A stretch of DNA of 64,000 nucleotides, taken from assembly GCA_002419465.1 (NCBI GenBank), contig DIGE01000014.1, positions 186,001 to 250,000 on the forward strand, in the 5' to 3' direction. The notes under the pieces were generated by a model. It searched no databases and had not been told where the DNA came from. It worked only from the letters and a program-made list of their open reading frames with translations. The position numbers and the translations under genes are program-made. How positions within the stretch are numbered: position 1 is the first letter of the stretch; each line of letters starts with the position of its first letter. The stretch is from Geobacter sp. UBA5730 (GTDB taxonomy: Bacteria > Desulfobacterota > Desulfuromonadia > Geobacterales > Pseudopelobacteraceae). This document shows positions 41,990-50,666 of the stretch, in pieces.

Positions 41990-42451
41990 CTACTTGGCCA
42001 CCTCAACAGCAGAGGAAAGCACCAGAGCATCAAAGGTGCGGTTCAGCGTCTTGCTGGGGAAGTTCGGCAGAGCCGGTGCATCGGCATACTTCACCTTGTC
42101 GCCTTTGGCTACCTTCATCGGCAAGCTCGCCACCCAGACCTTCTTGCCATCGTCATGTTGAACCTCCAGATAGATATACTGTCCACCATCCAGCACCTGG
42201 AGTACTTTACCTGACTTGGTAGGGACACCGGCCGGGATCGGCATCGGCTTCATGCCGGCATGGGGGTCAGCCTTGGCAGCATCGGCAGGCATGGCAGCCT
42301 TGCCATCACCACCGGGCATGCCACCCACCGGGGGATGGCCGGCCGGCAAAGCGGCGGTCTGCTGGTTGGTAGGAGCCTCGGTCTTTGGCTTGTCCTGGCA
42401 TCCAGCCAGGGCCAATGTGGCAATCATCAGTGCTACAACGGTAATTTTCAC
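41990..42451 (-). CDS. NrfJ-like lipoprotein
   Basis: 153 residues with a lipoprotein signal (MKITVVALMIATLALAGC, Cys18). A proline/alanine/glycine-rich linker with the short motif DPHAGMKPMPIP precedes a compact beta domain: SGKVLQVLDGGQYIYLEVQHDDGKKVWVASLPMKVAKGDKVKY, resembling the NrfJ-like domain of OB-like lipoproteins of Geobacter and Shewanella. Its role is unknown; some relatives stand near cytochrome nitrite reductase, but none is here. Confidence 0.78.
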   Translation of the reverse strand: MKITVVALMIATLALAGCQDKPKTEAPTNQQTAALPAGHPPVGGMPGGDGKAAMPADAAKADPHAGMKPMPIPAGVPTKSGKVLQVLDGGQYIYLEVQHDDGKKVWVASLPMKVAKGDKVKYADAPALPNFPSKTLNRTFDALVLSSAVEVAK

Positions 42452-42615
42452 CTGTTTCCTCCTGATTGTTTGGGTAGAAGTTGTTTGATTAAGCTAGCAT
42501 ATCTGACTTGCCCATGACAAAACAAAAAAATGAATCAGCCGCCTTCGATTGTCATGGGCGGTTTTTGTGGTATATCCCAGCTGGGGCGGTCACACCGCCG
42601 TCCGGGGAGGTAGCT

Positions 42616-44103
42616 ATGTTTGAATCCGCTGAGTTGGGGCATAAACTGACAAAAAAGGTTTACAAAAAGGAACTGCCAGCCCTGCGAGAAGCCCTGCTGG
42701 ACGCCCAGCTGGACCTGTTGCAGTCAAAAAAATTCCCGGTCATCATCCTGTTGGCTGGTGTGGACTGTGCCGGCAAGGGCGAAACCATGAATCTGCTGCA
42801 CGAATGGATGGACCCTCGCCACATTGAATCGCACGCCTTGCGGGAGCTGACCGACGAAGAGCGGGACCGCCCTCCGATGTGGCGCTACTGGCGGGATTTG
42901 CCGCCCACAGGAAAAATCGGCATCTTTATCGGCTCCTGGTACTCGGCCCCCCTGGTGGATAACGTCCACGGCCGCACCAAGAATGCCGAACTTGATCAGC
43001 AACTGGACCGGATCATCCGTTTTGAAACCATGCTCTGCAACGAAGGTGCCCTGATTCTCAAATTTTGGCTGCATCTTTCTGAAAAACAGCAGAAGAAGCA
43101 GCTCAAAAAACTGGAGAGCGACCCGAAAACCCGTTGGCGGATCAACGAAAGCGACTGGAAAAACTTCAAGATGTACGACCGGTTCCGTACGGTGTCCGAG
43201 CGGATGCTGCGCAACACCAGCAGCCCGCAGGCACCCTGGACCATCGTGGAGGGCGCCGATGCACAGTACCGCTCCTTGACCATCGGCAAGGCGATCCTGG
43301 AGTCCCTCCGTCACCGCCTGGATGCCCCCGAGGCCCCCAAGGTCGAGGAGCCGCTGCCACCGATGCTGACCTCCATCGATGGACTGCAGATTCTGCAGAC
43401 CCTCGATCTAACCCAAAAAATCTCTAAAAACGACTACAAAAAAGAGTTGGAAACGCTGCAGGGACGGCTCAACCGACTCTCACGCCACAAGAACTTTGAT
43501 AAAATTTCGGTTGTTGCAGTCTTTGAAGGCAACGACGCTGCTGGCAAAGGGGGCAGTATCAGGAGGATCACCCAGGCCCTTGATGCCCGTTCCTATCGGA
43601 TCATCCCGGTGGCAGCCCCCACCGAGGAGGAGCGCGCCCAACCCTACATGTGGCGTTTTTGGCGGCACCTGCCCCGCCGCAGCCGGGTGGCAATCTTTGA
43701 TCGTTCCTGGTACGGCCGGGTGCTGGTGGAGCGGGTGGAGGGATTCTGTTCCCATGCCGACTGGATGCGGGCCTACGGCGAAATCAACGACTTTGAGGAA
43801 CAGCTGGTACGTAACCGGACCGTTATGCTCAAATTCTGGCTGTCAATCTCCAAGGAGGAACAGCTCAAGCGGTTTAAGGAGCGGGAAAAAATCGGATTCA
43901 AACGGTTCAAGATCACCGAAGAGGACTGGCGTAACCGTGAAAAATGGGAACAGTACGAACAGGCGGTCTGCGACATGATTGACCGCACCAGCACCGAAAT
44001 CGCCCCCTGGACTCTGGTAGAGGCCAACGACAAGGGCCACGCCCGGATCAAGGTACTTAAAACCGCCTGTGACCGGATTGAACAGGCGCTGAACAAGCAG
44101 TAA
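42616..44103 (+). CDS. pap: Polyphosphate:AMP phosphotransferase (two-domain PPK2)
   Basis: 495 residues from the ATG at 42616 (GGGGAGG upstream; the frame start at 42508 has no signal and would cross the promoter region). Two PPK2 domains lie in tandem: the first with LLAGVDCAGKGETMNLL, the second with FEGNDAAGKGGSIRRI, GIFIGSWYSAPLVDNV and FDRSWYGRVLVERVEGF. Tandem PPK2 enzymes transfer phosphate from polyphosphate to AMP. The first domain lacks the usual RSW (GSW instead), as is seen in this class. The CheX-like gene follows after 25 bases. Confidence 0.94.
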   Translation: MFESAELGHKLTKKVYKKELPALREALLDAQLDLLQSKKFPVIILLAGVDCAGKGETMNLLHEWMDPRHIESHALRELTDEERDRPPMWRYWRDLPPTGKIGIFIGSWYSAPLVDNVHGRTKNAELDQQLDRIIRFETMLCNEGALILKFWLHLSEKQQKKQLKKLESDPKTRWRINESDWKNFKMYDRFRTVSERMLRNTSSPQAPWTIVEGADAQYRSLTIGKAILESLRHRLDAPEAPKVEEPLPPMLTSIDGLQILQTLDLTQKISKNDYKKELETLQGRLNRLSRHKNFDKISVVAVFEGNDAAGKGGSIRRITQALDARSYRIIPVAAPTEEERAQPYMWRFWRHLPRRSRVAIFDRSWYGRVLVERVEGFCSHADWMRAYGEINDFEEQLVRNRTVMLKFWLSISKEEQLKRFKEREKIGFKRFKITEEDWRNREKWEQYEQAVCDMIDRTSTEIAPWTLVEANDKGHARIKVLKTACDRIEQALNKQ

Positions 44104-44128
44104 AAATCACCACGAGAGGAAGCTGTTC

Positions 44129-44629
44129 ATGGCCATCAAGCCTGCAATTCTGACCGCTCTTAACACTACTCAGGATTCACTGGTTAAAAATCTGACGGAA
44201 GACACCCGCAGTGTGTTTTCAACCATGCTGGGGCTCGAACTGGTGCAACTGCCTCAAGAGGTCAACCCGCTCACGCATTTTAACGACTGTATATCGGCCA
44301 TGGTTGGACTGGCCGGCACCTATAACGGTCTGGTATCGATCCACCAGCCGGTTTCGCTGGGTACCAGACTGGCTAGCGTCATGTTGGATATGGAACTGGA
44401 ACCGGGCGACCGGGATGTATTGGATGCCTTGGGTGAGGTGGCCAACATGGTGGCCGGCAACTTCAAACAACACCTCTCCAGAGGAGGTCAGGACATTCAA
44501 CTCTCCACACCATCGGTAGCCACCGGGCGTGACTACTTTATCAGCTGCAGGGAGGCCGGTTCCCTGAACCTGTTCTTTGACCTGGACGAGGAGTGGCTGA
44601 TGGTGAGTGTGACCCTGGATATGGACTAG
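44129..44629 (+). CDS. CheX-like phosphatase-domain protein
   Basis: 166 residues of the CheX/CheC-type fold. The helix DALGEVANMVAGNFKQHL carries the E-x2-N motif used by CheX to remove phosphate from CheY-P, and SLNLFFDLDEEWLMVSVTL gives the C-terminal strand. It is encoded away from any chemotaxis cluster, so the target response regulator cannot be named. It runs 25 bases after pap and overlaps the 3' end of the convergent HAD gene by four bases. Confidence 0.84.
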   Translation: MAIKPAILTALNTTQDSLVKNLTEDTRSVFSTMLGLELVQLPQEVNPLTHFNDCISAMVGLAGTYNGLVSIHQPVSLGTRLASVMLDMELEPGDRDVLDALGEVANMVAGNFKQHLSRGGQDIQLSTPSVATGRDYFISCREAGSLNLFFDLDEEWLMVSVTLDMD

Positions 44630-45159
44630 GGCAGCACTCGTACAAACAGGCGTTCCCCCCAGCGCAACAGCATGAAAAACAGCTCCTTGTGAAAATTATT
44701 ACGCAGATCGACAAAAGGAGCACGGACATACCAAGGAGTGCTGCCGGCGCAGATGGCCGCCAGACAGCCGGTGAGCAGACGGTCATCCACCATCAGGATC
44801 GCAGACAGGGGTACTGAGGCCAGCTGCCCGGTTTTAGCAAGGCCATCACAGTACGGTTTTTTGCGCACCTCGCTGATGAAACGCACCCCCGGCAGATGCT
44901 CGTGAAACCAGGCCACCCGTGGCCCCTCAGGACGATTGGAGAGTATGAACACCCGTTCAGCCCCGCAGACCGCGACCATCTGCCGCAGCCAGGCTTCAAC
45001 GTCAGGCAGCGGTTGATCGCCGCCATGGGGCGCCAGCACCCCGTCAAAATCGAGGGCCAGGACTCGAATGCCGCGCAGCCCGAACTCCTCCGGCACTATC
45101 TCCAGCACACTGCGCCCGGAAGGCGTTTCCTGAAGCAGTGAGCGCAGTTCCCGGCGCAT
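44626..45159 (-). CDS. HAD-superfamily hydrolase-like protein (YqeG-like)
   Basis: 177 residues. Motif I is LALDFDGVLAPHG (nucleophile Asp), motif II VFILSNRPEG (Ser/Thr-like), a Lys in EVRKKPYCDGL, and motif IV AILMVDDRLLTG. The small size and lack of a large cap resemble the YqeG/HAD-IIIA phosphatases. The C-terminus (FHKELFFMLLRWGERLF) is hydrophobic and may touch the membrane. The gene starts 42 bases after the globin-sensor gene on the same strand. Substrate unknown. Confidence 0.82.
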   Translation of the reverse strand: MRRELRSLLQETPSGRSVLEIVPEEFGLRGIRVLALDFDGVLAPHGGDQPLPDVEAWLRQMVAVCGAERVFILSNRPEGPRVAWFHEHLPGVRFISEVRKKPYCDGLAKTGQLASVPLSAILMVDDRLLTGCLAAICAGSTPWYVRAPFVDLRNNFHKELFFMLLRWGERLFVRVLP

Positions 45160-45201
45160 TCGCCAGCCTTGATGTATGCCCAGCAGTATGTGGTGCAGAT
45201 A

Positions 45202-46101
45202 TCACCCCTTAAGCTTCTGAGCCCGGCTCACCAGATAGTAGACCACCCCCAACACCAACAGGGTGACAGTCAAAAATGCCTGGGTTTTCAGATCATCATG
45301 GCGCAAGGTGGAGATCAATATCTCCCGCACAATCGCCACGATAATCACGCCGACAAACACCAGGATGTTAAAACTGCCGCCCTTCAAATTCTTGATCTCG
45401 TTATCCAGCAGCTCGATCATCATCCACAGGATCAGCATGGCTCCCAAGGCTGAAAGGATGCCCTTTTCCATATCGCCCTGGAATATCTTCATCAGATCAC
45501 TGATAAAAAGCCCCACCACCCCGAGGGAAACACCGGCCAGAGCCAGCACCAGCACCAGATTCAGACCATAGGTGAACCGTTCGGAAAGGTGAATCAAAGC
45601 AGACTCCAGCCGACGCGACACAAACACCTTCTTCATCTCTTCATCACGATAGGAGGAGGTCATTACCGACAGATTCATATCCAGAATCTTATCGGCCGCC
45701 TCACGGTAGGCCCTGCGCAGGTCACGATCACTGAAACTGTCGTGAATCAGATGATGCAGAAAATGGCGTACCTGGTGCATGGAGGCGTTGACGAAGTTGA
45801 TCGGCAACCCCACCCGCACATGGGCATAACCGATCCTTTTGGTGTTTTCCAGAAAGATGTCATCATAGCTTCCCTTAAACAACGATAAGAACCAGAGCCG
45901 GTGGTAGTGGCTCATCTTTTCGCGAGTGGACTGTTTTGCCAGGATGGCCGCAGTCTCAGGCTGGGATATGATGTACTCATAAAACTCATCCACCATGCGC
46001 TGCTGAAACTGCTCTGCCAAGGGCAGCAGCTCCTGCAACCGCTTGCTATCCTCATCGGAAAAAAAGTAATGCCGTTTCAGTTCATCCATAGGACTAGCCA
46101 T
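45202..46101 (-). CDS. Transmembrane globin-coupled sensor
   Basis: 299 residues. Residues 1-165 are a protoglobin/globin-sensor domain; the proximal His lies in RIGYAHVRVGLPINFV, and the distal part has MVDEFYEYIISQPETAAIL. Residues 175-295 contain four membrane helices (NLVLVLALAGVSLGVVGLFI, LGAMLILWMMIELL, ILVFVGVIIVAIVREILI, FLTVTLLVLGVVYYLV) like PsiE-type membrane domains. Sensors of this layout are known from Geobacter sulfurreducens (GsGCS), with a bis-histidyl haem and unknown output. The gene begins 27 bases after hypD and may be in the hyp transcript. Confidence 0.88.
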   Translation of the reverse strand: MASPMDELKRHYFFSDEDSKRLQELLPLAEQFQQRMVDEFYEYIISQPETAAILAKQSTREKMSHYHRLWFLSLFKGSYDDIFLENTKRIGYAHVRVGLPINFVNASMHQVRHFLHHLIHDSFSDRDLRRAYREAADKILDMNLSVMTSSYRDEEMKKVFVSRRLESALIHLSERFTYGLNLVLVLALAGVSLGVVGLFISDLMKIFQGDMEKGILSALGAMLILWMMIELLDNEIKNLKGGSFNILVFVGVIIVAIVREILISTLRHDDLKTQAFLTVTLLVLGVVYYLVSRAQKLKG

Positions 46102-46128
46102 TTTGTTCGGCTCCTTCGGTTTAAAATG

Positions 46129-47226
46129 TCAGGCATCGGCACCGTAGCGCCAGACAGCGGCACAACTGCCTTCACTGGAGACCATGCAGGCCCCCACCGG
46201 CATCTCCGGGGTACAGGCGATCCCAAACAGGGGACAGTCCCGTGGACTGATCCGTCCGGTCAACACCTCGCCACAGCGGCAGCCCTGCTGCTCATGCGAT
46301 TCCGGCACTACAACGGCCAGCGTACGTGCGGCGTCAAAACGCCCATACCGGTCACGAATCCGCAGGCCGCTGAGGGGAATACTGCCCAACCCCCGCCAAT
46401 CGGCGTCGCAGGGTTCAAAAACCTGTGCCAGCAGCTGCTGTGCCCGCACGCTGCCCTGCCAGGTAACTGCCCGGCGGTATTGCATTTCCACCCTGGCCTC
46501 ACCGGCCAGGTGTTGTCTGAGCAACCACACCACCCCCTGCAAGATGTCAGCCGGCTCAAAGCCGGTCACCACACAGGGGAGACCATACTGATCAGCCAGC
46601 GGCTGATATGCGTGTGCGCCGATCACCGTACTGACATGGGCCGGACAGAGATACCCCCGGATCTGCAGACTCACATCAGCAGACAGGGCCGCCATCGGCG
46701 CCGGCATGGTCTTGTGGCTGGACAGCACAAAAAAATTATCAAGCCCCAGCTGCTCAGCCTTAAGGATGGCAGCAGCCACCGTGGGGGCGGTGGTCTCGAA
46801 ACCAACCCCCAGAAAGATCACCCGCCGTTCAGGGCACTCTCTGGCTAGGGTGACCGCGTCCAGCGATGAATAAACCACCCGGACGTCCAGCCCCCGTGCC
46901 CGTTCCTCCAAGAGCGACGACAACGATCCGGGTACGCGCAGCAGATCGCCGAAGGTGGTCACCAGATTAACCGGGTCGGCAGCCAGGGCCAGGGCATGGT
47001 CCAGATAACCCACCGGCGTCACGCAGACCGGACAGCCTGGTCCGGAAACCAAGCGCAGCGTTGGCGGAAGCAGACTCTTCAGCCCAAACTGGGCGATGGC
47101 CATGGTGTGGGTACCGCACACCTCCATGAACCGCACCGGCTCACGAAGCCCGGCCGCTTCAAGGGCGATGGTCCGCGCCAGCCCCTGCACCAGCGCCCGT
47201 CCACGATAGGCATCCTGAAGCTGCAC
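46129..47226 (-). CDS. hypD: Hydrogenase maturation protein HypD
   Basis: 365 residues with a 4Fe-4S-binding HypD core: the N-terminal MEVCGTHTMAIAQFG, SGPGCPVCVTP (redox Cys pair), VGFETTAPT, YLCPAHVSTVIG, and the C-terminal cysteine set ESHEQQGCRCGEVLTGRISPRDCPLF with CTPEMPVGACMVSSEGSC. With HypC it builds the Fe(CN)2CO unit of [NiFe]-hydrogenase. It begins with GTG, whose G is the last base of the hypC stop codon (TAGTG). hypA and hypE are not in the window. Confidence 0.96.
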   Translation of the reverse strand: MQLQDAYRGRALVQGLARTIALEAAGLREPVRFMEVCGTHTMAIAQFGLKSLLPPTLRLVSGPGCPVCVTPVGYLDHALALAADPVNLVTTFGDLLRVPGSLSSLLEERARGLDVRVVYSSLDAVTLARECPERRVIFLGVGFETTAPTVAAAILKAEQLGLDNFFVLSSHKTMPAPMAALSADVSLQIRGYLCPAHVSTVIGAHAYQPLADQYGLPCVVTGFEPADILQGVVWLLRQHLAGEARVEMQYRRAVTWQGSVRAQQLLAQVFEPCDADWRGLGSIPLSGLRIRDRYGRFDAARTLAVVVPESHEQQGCRCGEVLTGRISPRDCPLFGIACTPEMPVGACMVSSEGSCAAVWRYGADA

Positions 47227-47456
47227 TAGGCCATGTCCTCGGCGTCAAACAGTTCCCGCATCAACCGCAAGGTCTCCTCCGCCTCGAAGTCGTCAATCCG
47301 GGCGATGGCAAAGCCGGCATGCACAATCACATACTCACCCACCGCCACCTGATCAGTCAGCATCATCAGGCTGGCCTCCCGCCGGACGCCATCAATTTCA
47401 GCGATAACCGTATCATCAGCAATGCTGATCACCTGCATAGGCACCCCCAGACACAT
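47226..47456 (-). CDS. hypC: Hydrogenase maturation chaperone HypC/HupF
   Basis: 76 residues from the ATG at 47456 (MCLGVPMQVISIADD), with GGAG six bases upstream; the functional Cys2 then follows the initiator Met as in HypC, which makes the TTG frame start at 47462 wrong. It carries the OB-fold pattern VRREASLMMLTDQVAVGEYVIVHAGFAIARI. It carries the Fe-cyanide intermediate with HypD and docks on the hydrogenase large subunit. Its stop overlaps the hypD start. Confidence 0.95.
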   Translation of the reverse strand: MCLGVPMQVISIADDTVIAEIDGVRREASLMMLTDQVAVGEYVIVHAGFAIARIDDFEAEETLRLMRELFDAEDMA

Positions 47457-47564
47457 GCACAACTCCTCTCAACACCAGCCCGTCTTTCACGACCGTGACG
47501 GGACTAAAATTTTACAAATCTGTTTACACTGCAACAAGGCTACACGTTACAAATCAGTTTACGT

Positions 47565-49853
47565 TCATGCGTGGTGGGCTGCTACAGCCGCCTGCCCCAG
47601 AGCGATGCACCCGTCATTGGGTGGCACCAGACGGTGGCTGTAGACCGTGAAGCCCGCTTTCGGCAGATAATTATACACCATCTCCGTCAAAAGGCGATTC
47701 TGAAAGACTCCGCCGGACAGCACCACCCGATCGAAACCACGGGAACGTCGCAGTATTCCACAGCCCTCCAGCACTGCGGCTGCAATAGCCTGATGGAACC
47801 CCAGAGCCAGCTCAGCGGTATCGACGCCAAACCGTAGCCCTTCTGCCAGACCACGCAACAGGGGAGCTCCGTCCAGTTGAAACGGCCCGGCGGTGGCGGT
47901 CAAGACGCCGACTGGCGGTAAAACGGCCGCTGTTCGGGCGGTCTCTGCCAGCGCCTCCAGAGCCATACCGGCCTGCCCGTCAAAACGGTTAGAAGAGACA
48001 GCACCCAACAGACAGGCAGCAGCATCAAACAACCGGCCAGCACTGGAGGTTAACGGCGACTGCAATCCCCGCTCCAGCATGGCCTGAAAAACCTGTTTTT
48101 CAGCCATATTGAGGGTCGGCAGACCGGGCAGCCGCCAGACGTCATCGCCATACGGCTGATACAGCCAGGCCAGCACCATCCGCCACGGTTCCCGGGCTGC
48201 GGCATCGCCTCCCGGCAGGCGAACCGGCTTCAGATGACCGGCTCGTTGCCCCTCGGCATAGCCCCCTACCAGAAATTCTCCCCCCCAGACAGTGCCGTCA
48301 CTACCGATGCCGGTACCATCGAAGATCACCCCGATCACGTCCCCCTCCAGACCGTTCTCAGCCATGCAGGCAGCCATGTGAGCGTGATGATGCTGCGCCT
48401 GCACCACCGGCAGCCCCAGCACCTCGGCATGGCGCGTGGAGAGGTAATCCGGGTGGAGATCACAAACCACCCGATCCGGCCTGATCTCCATAATCTGCGA
48501 AAGATGACTGATGGTCTGCTGGAAGGTGTCCAACGTTGCTTCATTTTTCAGATCGCCGATATGTTGGCTGACAAAGGCCTGGTTACCGCGGGTCAGGCAG
48601 ATCGTATTTTTCAGCTCTGCCCCCACCGCCAGCAGTTGACCGCAATCGAACGGCAACCCGATCGGGCGGGGCACATAACCGCGGGAGCGGCGGTAAAATA
48701 ACGGCTTGCCCTGAAAGACCCGCATGACGGAATCATCGGTTCTGATCTGGATAGGCCGGTTATGGGTCAGCACCGCGTCGGCGATACCGGCCAGCTGTAG
48801 AACCGCTTCATCGTCAGTACAGACCATCGGCTGATCAGAGGCGTTGGCGCTGGTCATGACCAATGCGATCAAGCCTGAATCTTGAAATAACAGCTGATGC
48901 AACGGCGTATAGGCCAGCAACAGCCCGATCCAGCCGCTACCCGGCGCTACCAGCGCAGCTATTTGGGGGAGATGCCCCGAATCAGCAGTTCGATTCGGTA
49001 TCGTGTCTCCGGGAGAGCGACGCACAATCACGATCGGCGCTTCCGGCCCTGCCAGCAGGCGCTCCTCCAGCGCGGTCAGCTCAGCCAGCTGTCGGGCTGC
49101 TGCCAGATCGGGCACCATCACGGCAAACGGCTTTTCATCCCGCTGCTTACGCTGGCGCAGCAGAGCGACCGCCCTGTCGTTGCAGGCATCCACGGCCAGA
49201 TGAAAGCCGCCCAATCCCTTGATCGCCACGACCTGTCCCTGCCGCAGCAACTCCAGAGCCTGTGCCAGCGGCTGGGGATGTTCGGGGATCAGGGACAAAC
49301 GGGGACCACAGGCCGGGCAGGCGATCGGCTGGGCATGAAAACGCCGATTAGCCGGGTTCTGGTACTCTGCCCGGCAGGCAGGACACAGTGGAAACTCCGC
49401 CATAGTGGTCAAGGGCCGGTCATAGGGGGTGCCGGTCACAATCGTCCAGCGGGGACCACAGTTGGTGCAGGTAATGAAGGGGTGTTGATAACGCCGATCG
49501 GCAGGATCAAACAGTTCCCGCAGACAGTCCGCACATAGGGCGGTATCCGGCGCAATCTGCGCCTCATGCTTGCCGGTGCTGCTGGGCAGGATCACAAAGC
49601 CGGATTCAGCAGGCTGCTCAGGCAGATCATGCTGTTCAAGTTGCGAAATGGCTGCCAGTGGTGGCAACTCCTGGTGCAGTCGCTGGTCGAACTGCTCCAG
49701 AGCAGCGGCCGTCCCCTGTAACTCCTGCTCGACCCCGGCTGGCGTATTGCGCACCCAACCGGTCAGCCCCAGCTCCACGGCAAGATGAAAGACAAAGGGG
49801 CGAAAGCCCACCCCTTGGACAATGCCTGCAATGTGGTAAGCCCGGCGGGCTAT
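47565..49853 (-). CDS. hypF: Carbamoyltransferase HypF (apparent non-canonical start)
   Basis: The full gene should encode about 762 residues. An N-terminal acylphosphatase domain (RRAYHIAGIVQGVGFRPFVFH), two zinc-finger motifs (C-x2-C ... C-x2-C in CADC ... CTNCGP and CPAC ... CPACGP), a YrdC-like domain (GLGGFHLAVDACND) and a Kae1-like C-terminal domain (HHAHMAACMAENGL, VVLSGGVFQNRLL) are all present. HypF makes carbamoyl-AMP and transfers carbamoyl to HypE for cyanide synthesis. The conserved N-terminal residues lie upstream of the first ATG/GTG/TTG of the frame (GTG 49811, inside QGVGF). The best start by spacing is ATA at 49853, eight bases after GGAG and overlapping the hypB stop. Confidence 0.93.
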   Translation of the reverse strand: MARRAYHIAGIVQGVGFRPFVFHLAVELGLTGWVRNTPAGVEQELQGTAAALEQFDQRLHQELPPLAAISQLEQHDLPEQPAESGFVILPSSTGKHEAQIAPDTALCADCLRELFDPADRRYQHPFITCTNCGPRWTIVTGTPYDRPLTTMAEFPLCPACRAEYQNPANRRFHAQPIACPACGPRLSLIPEHPQPLAQALELLRQGQVVAIKGLGGFHLAVDACNDRAVALLRQRKQRDEKPFAVMVPDLAAARQLAELTALEERLLAGPEAPIVIVRRSPGDTIPNRTADSGHLPQIAALVAPGSGWIGLLLAYTPLHQLLFQDSGLIALVMTSANASDQPMVCTDDEAVLQLAGIADAVLTHNRPIQIRTDDSVMRVFQGKPLFYRRSRGYVPRPIGLPFDCGQLLAVGAELKNTICLTRGNQAFVSQHIGDLKNEATLDTFQQTISHLSQIMEIRPDRVVCDLHPDYLSTRHAEVLGLPVVQAQHHHAHMAACMAENGLEGDVIGVIFDGTGIGSDGTVWGGEFLVGGYAEGQRAGHLKPVRLPGGDAAAREPWRMVLAWLYQPYGDDVWRLPGLPTLNMAEKQVFQAMLERGLQSPLTSSAGRLFDAAACLLGAVSSNRFDGQAGMALEALAETARTAAVLPPVGVLTATAGPFQLDGAPLLRGLAEGLRFGVDTAELALGFHQAIAAAVLEGCGILRRSRGFDRVVLSGGVFQNRLLTEMVYNYLPKAGFTVYSHRLVPPNDGCIALGQAAVAAHHA

Positions 49854-50584
49854 TTCCCCAACTCCTGCTCCAGCCAGCCATACCAGTCGTCAAGCCCTTG
49901 TCCGGTGCTGGCCGAGACCTCCAGAATCCGCAGATCATGGCTAACCCGTGCCGCATATTCCTTGCACTGGGCAACGTCGAAGGTCAGGTGCGGCAGCAGG
50001 TCCACCTTGTTCAGCAGCATCAGGTCAGAATTATGGAACATCTGGGGGTATTTCAGCGGCTTGTCCTCACCTTCGGTCACCGACAACACCACCACCTTGT
50101 GGGCCTCCCCCAGATCAAAGGCGGCCGGACAGACCAGGTTGCCCACGTTTTCAATGAACAGGATGTCCAGGTTGTCCAGATCGAAGGATTCCGTGGCATG
50201 CATGACCATATGGGCGTCCAGATGACAGCCGGCCCCGGTATTGATCTGCTTGACCGGCACCCCGGTGGCGGCGATGCGCCGGGCGTCGTTATCGGTCTGC
50301 TGATCCCCCTCGATCACGGCGCAGCGGTAGCGGGGGGACAGATCACGCAGGGTGCGTTCCAGCAGGGTGGTCTTGCCGGAACCGGGGGAGGAAACCAGAT
50401 TCAGCACCAGAATGTTCTTTTCCTTGAACAGGGCGCGGTTGAAGGCGGCCAGCCGGTTATTCTTGGCCAGGATATCCTCTTCAATGACAATCTTTTTCAA
50501 AGGGTGGTGATGCTCATGGCTGTGCCCTTCGTCACCGTGGTGATGATGGCCTGGTGTGCTACTACAGCCGCAGGTGGTACACAT
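49850..50584 (-). CDS. hypB: Hydrogenase nickel incorporation protein HypB
   Basis: 244 residues. The N-terminus has CTTCGCSSTPG, then a His-rich nickel-binding segment (HHHHGDEGHSHEHHHPL). The G3E GTPase core has P-loop SSPGSGKTTLLERTL, switch region GDQQTDNDARRI, NTGAGCHLDAHMV (Cys and His metal site), FIENVGNLVCPAAFDLG and NKVDLLPHL. It inserts nickel with HypA. Its stop codon overlaps the inferred hypF start in the GGGGAAATAG sequence. It heads hypB-hypF-hypC-hypD. Confidence 0.96.
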   Translation of the reverse strand: MCTTCGCSSTPGHHHHGDEGHSHEHHHPLKKIVIEEDILAKNNRLAAFNRALFKEKNILVLNLVSSPGSGKTTLLERTLRDLSPRYRCAVIEGDQQTDNDARRIAATGVPVKQINTGAGCHLDAHMVMHATESFDLDNLDILFIENVGNLVCPAAFDLGEAHKVVVLSVTEGEDKPLKYPQMFHNSDLMLLNKVDLLPHLTFDVAQCKEYAARVSHDLRILEVSASTGQGLDDWYGWLEQELGK

Positions 50585-50666
50585 GGTAAACTCCTGACAT
50601 TCGGTAGAATTGAGCTGTCATCAGTCGACCTGAATGCGCCGGACAACAGCATGGGCTAAGTATAGC

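Noticed and set aside
42508..42615. N-terminal extension of the polyphosphate:AMP phosphotransferase
   Set aside because: PPK2 proteins of this class start at MFES-like sequence, and GGGGAGG precedes the ATG at 42616.
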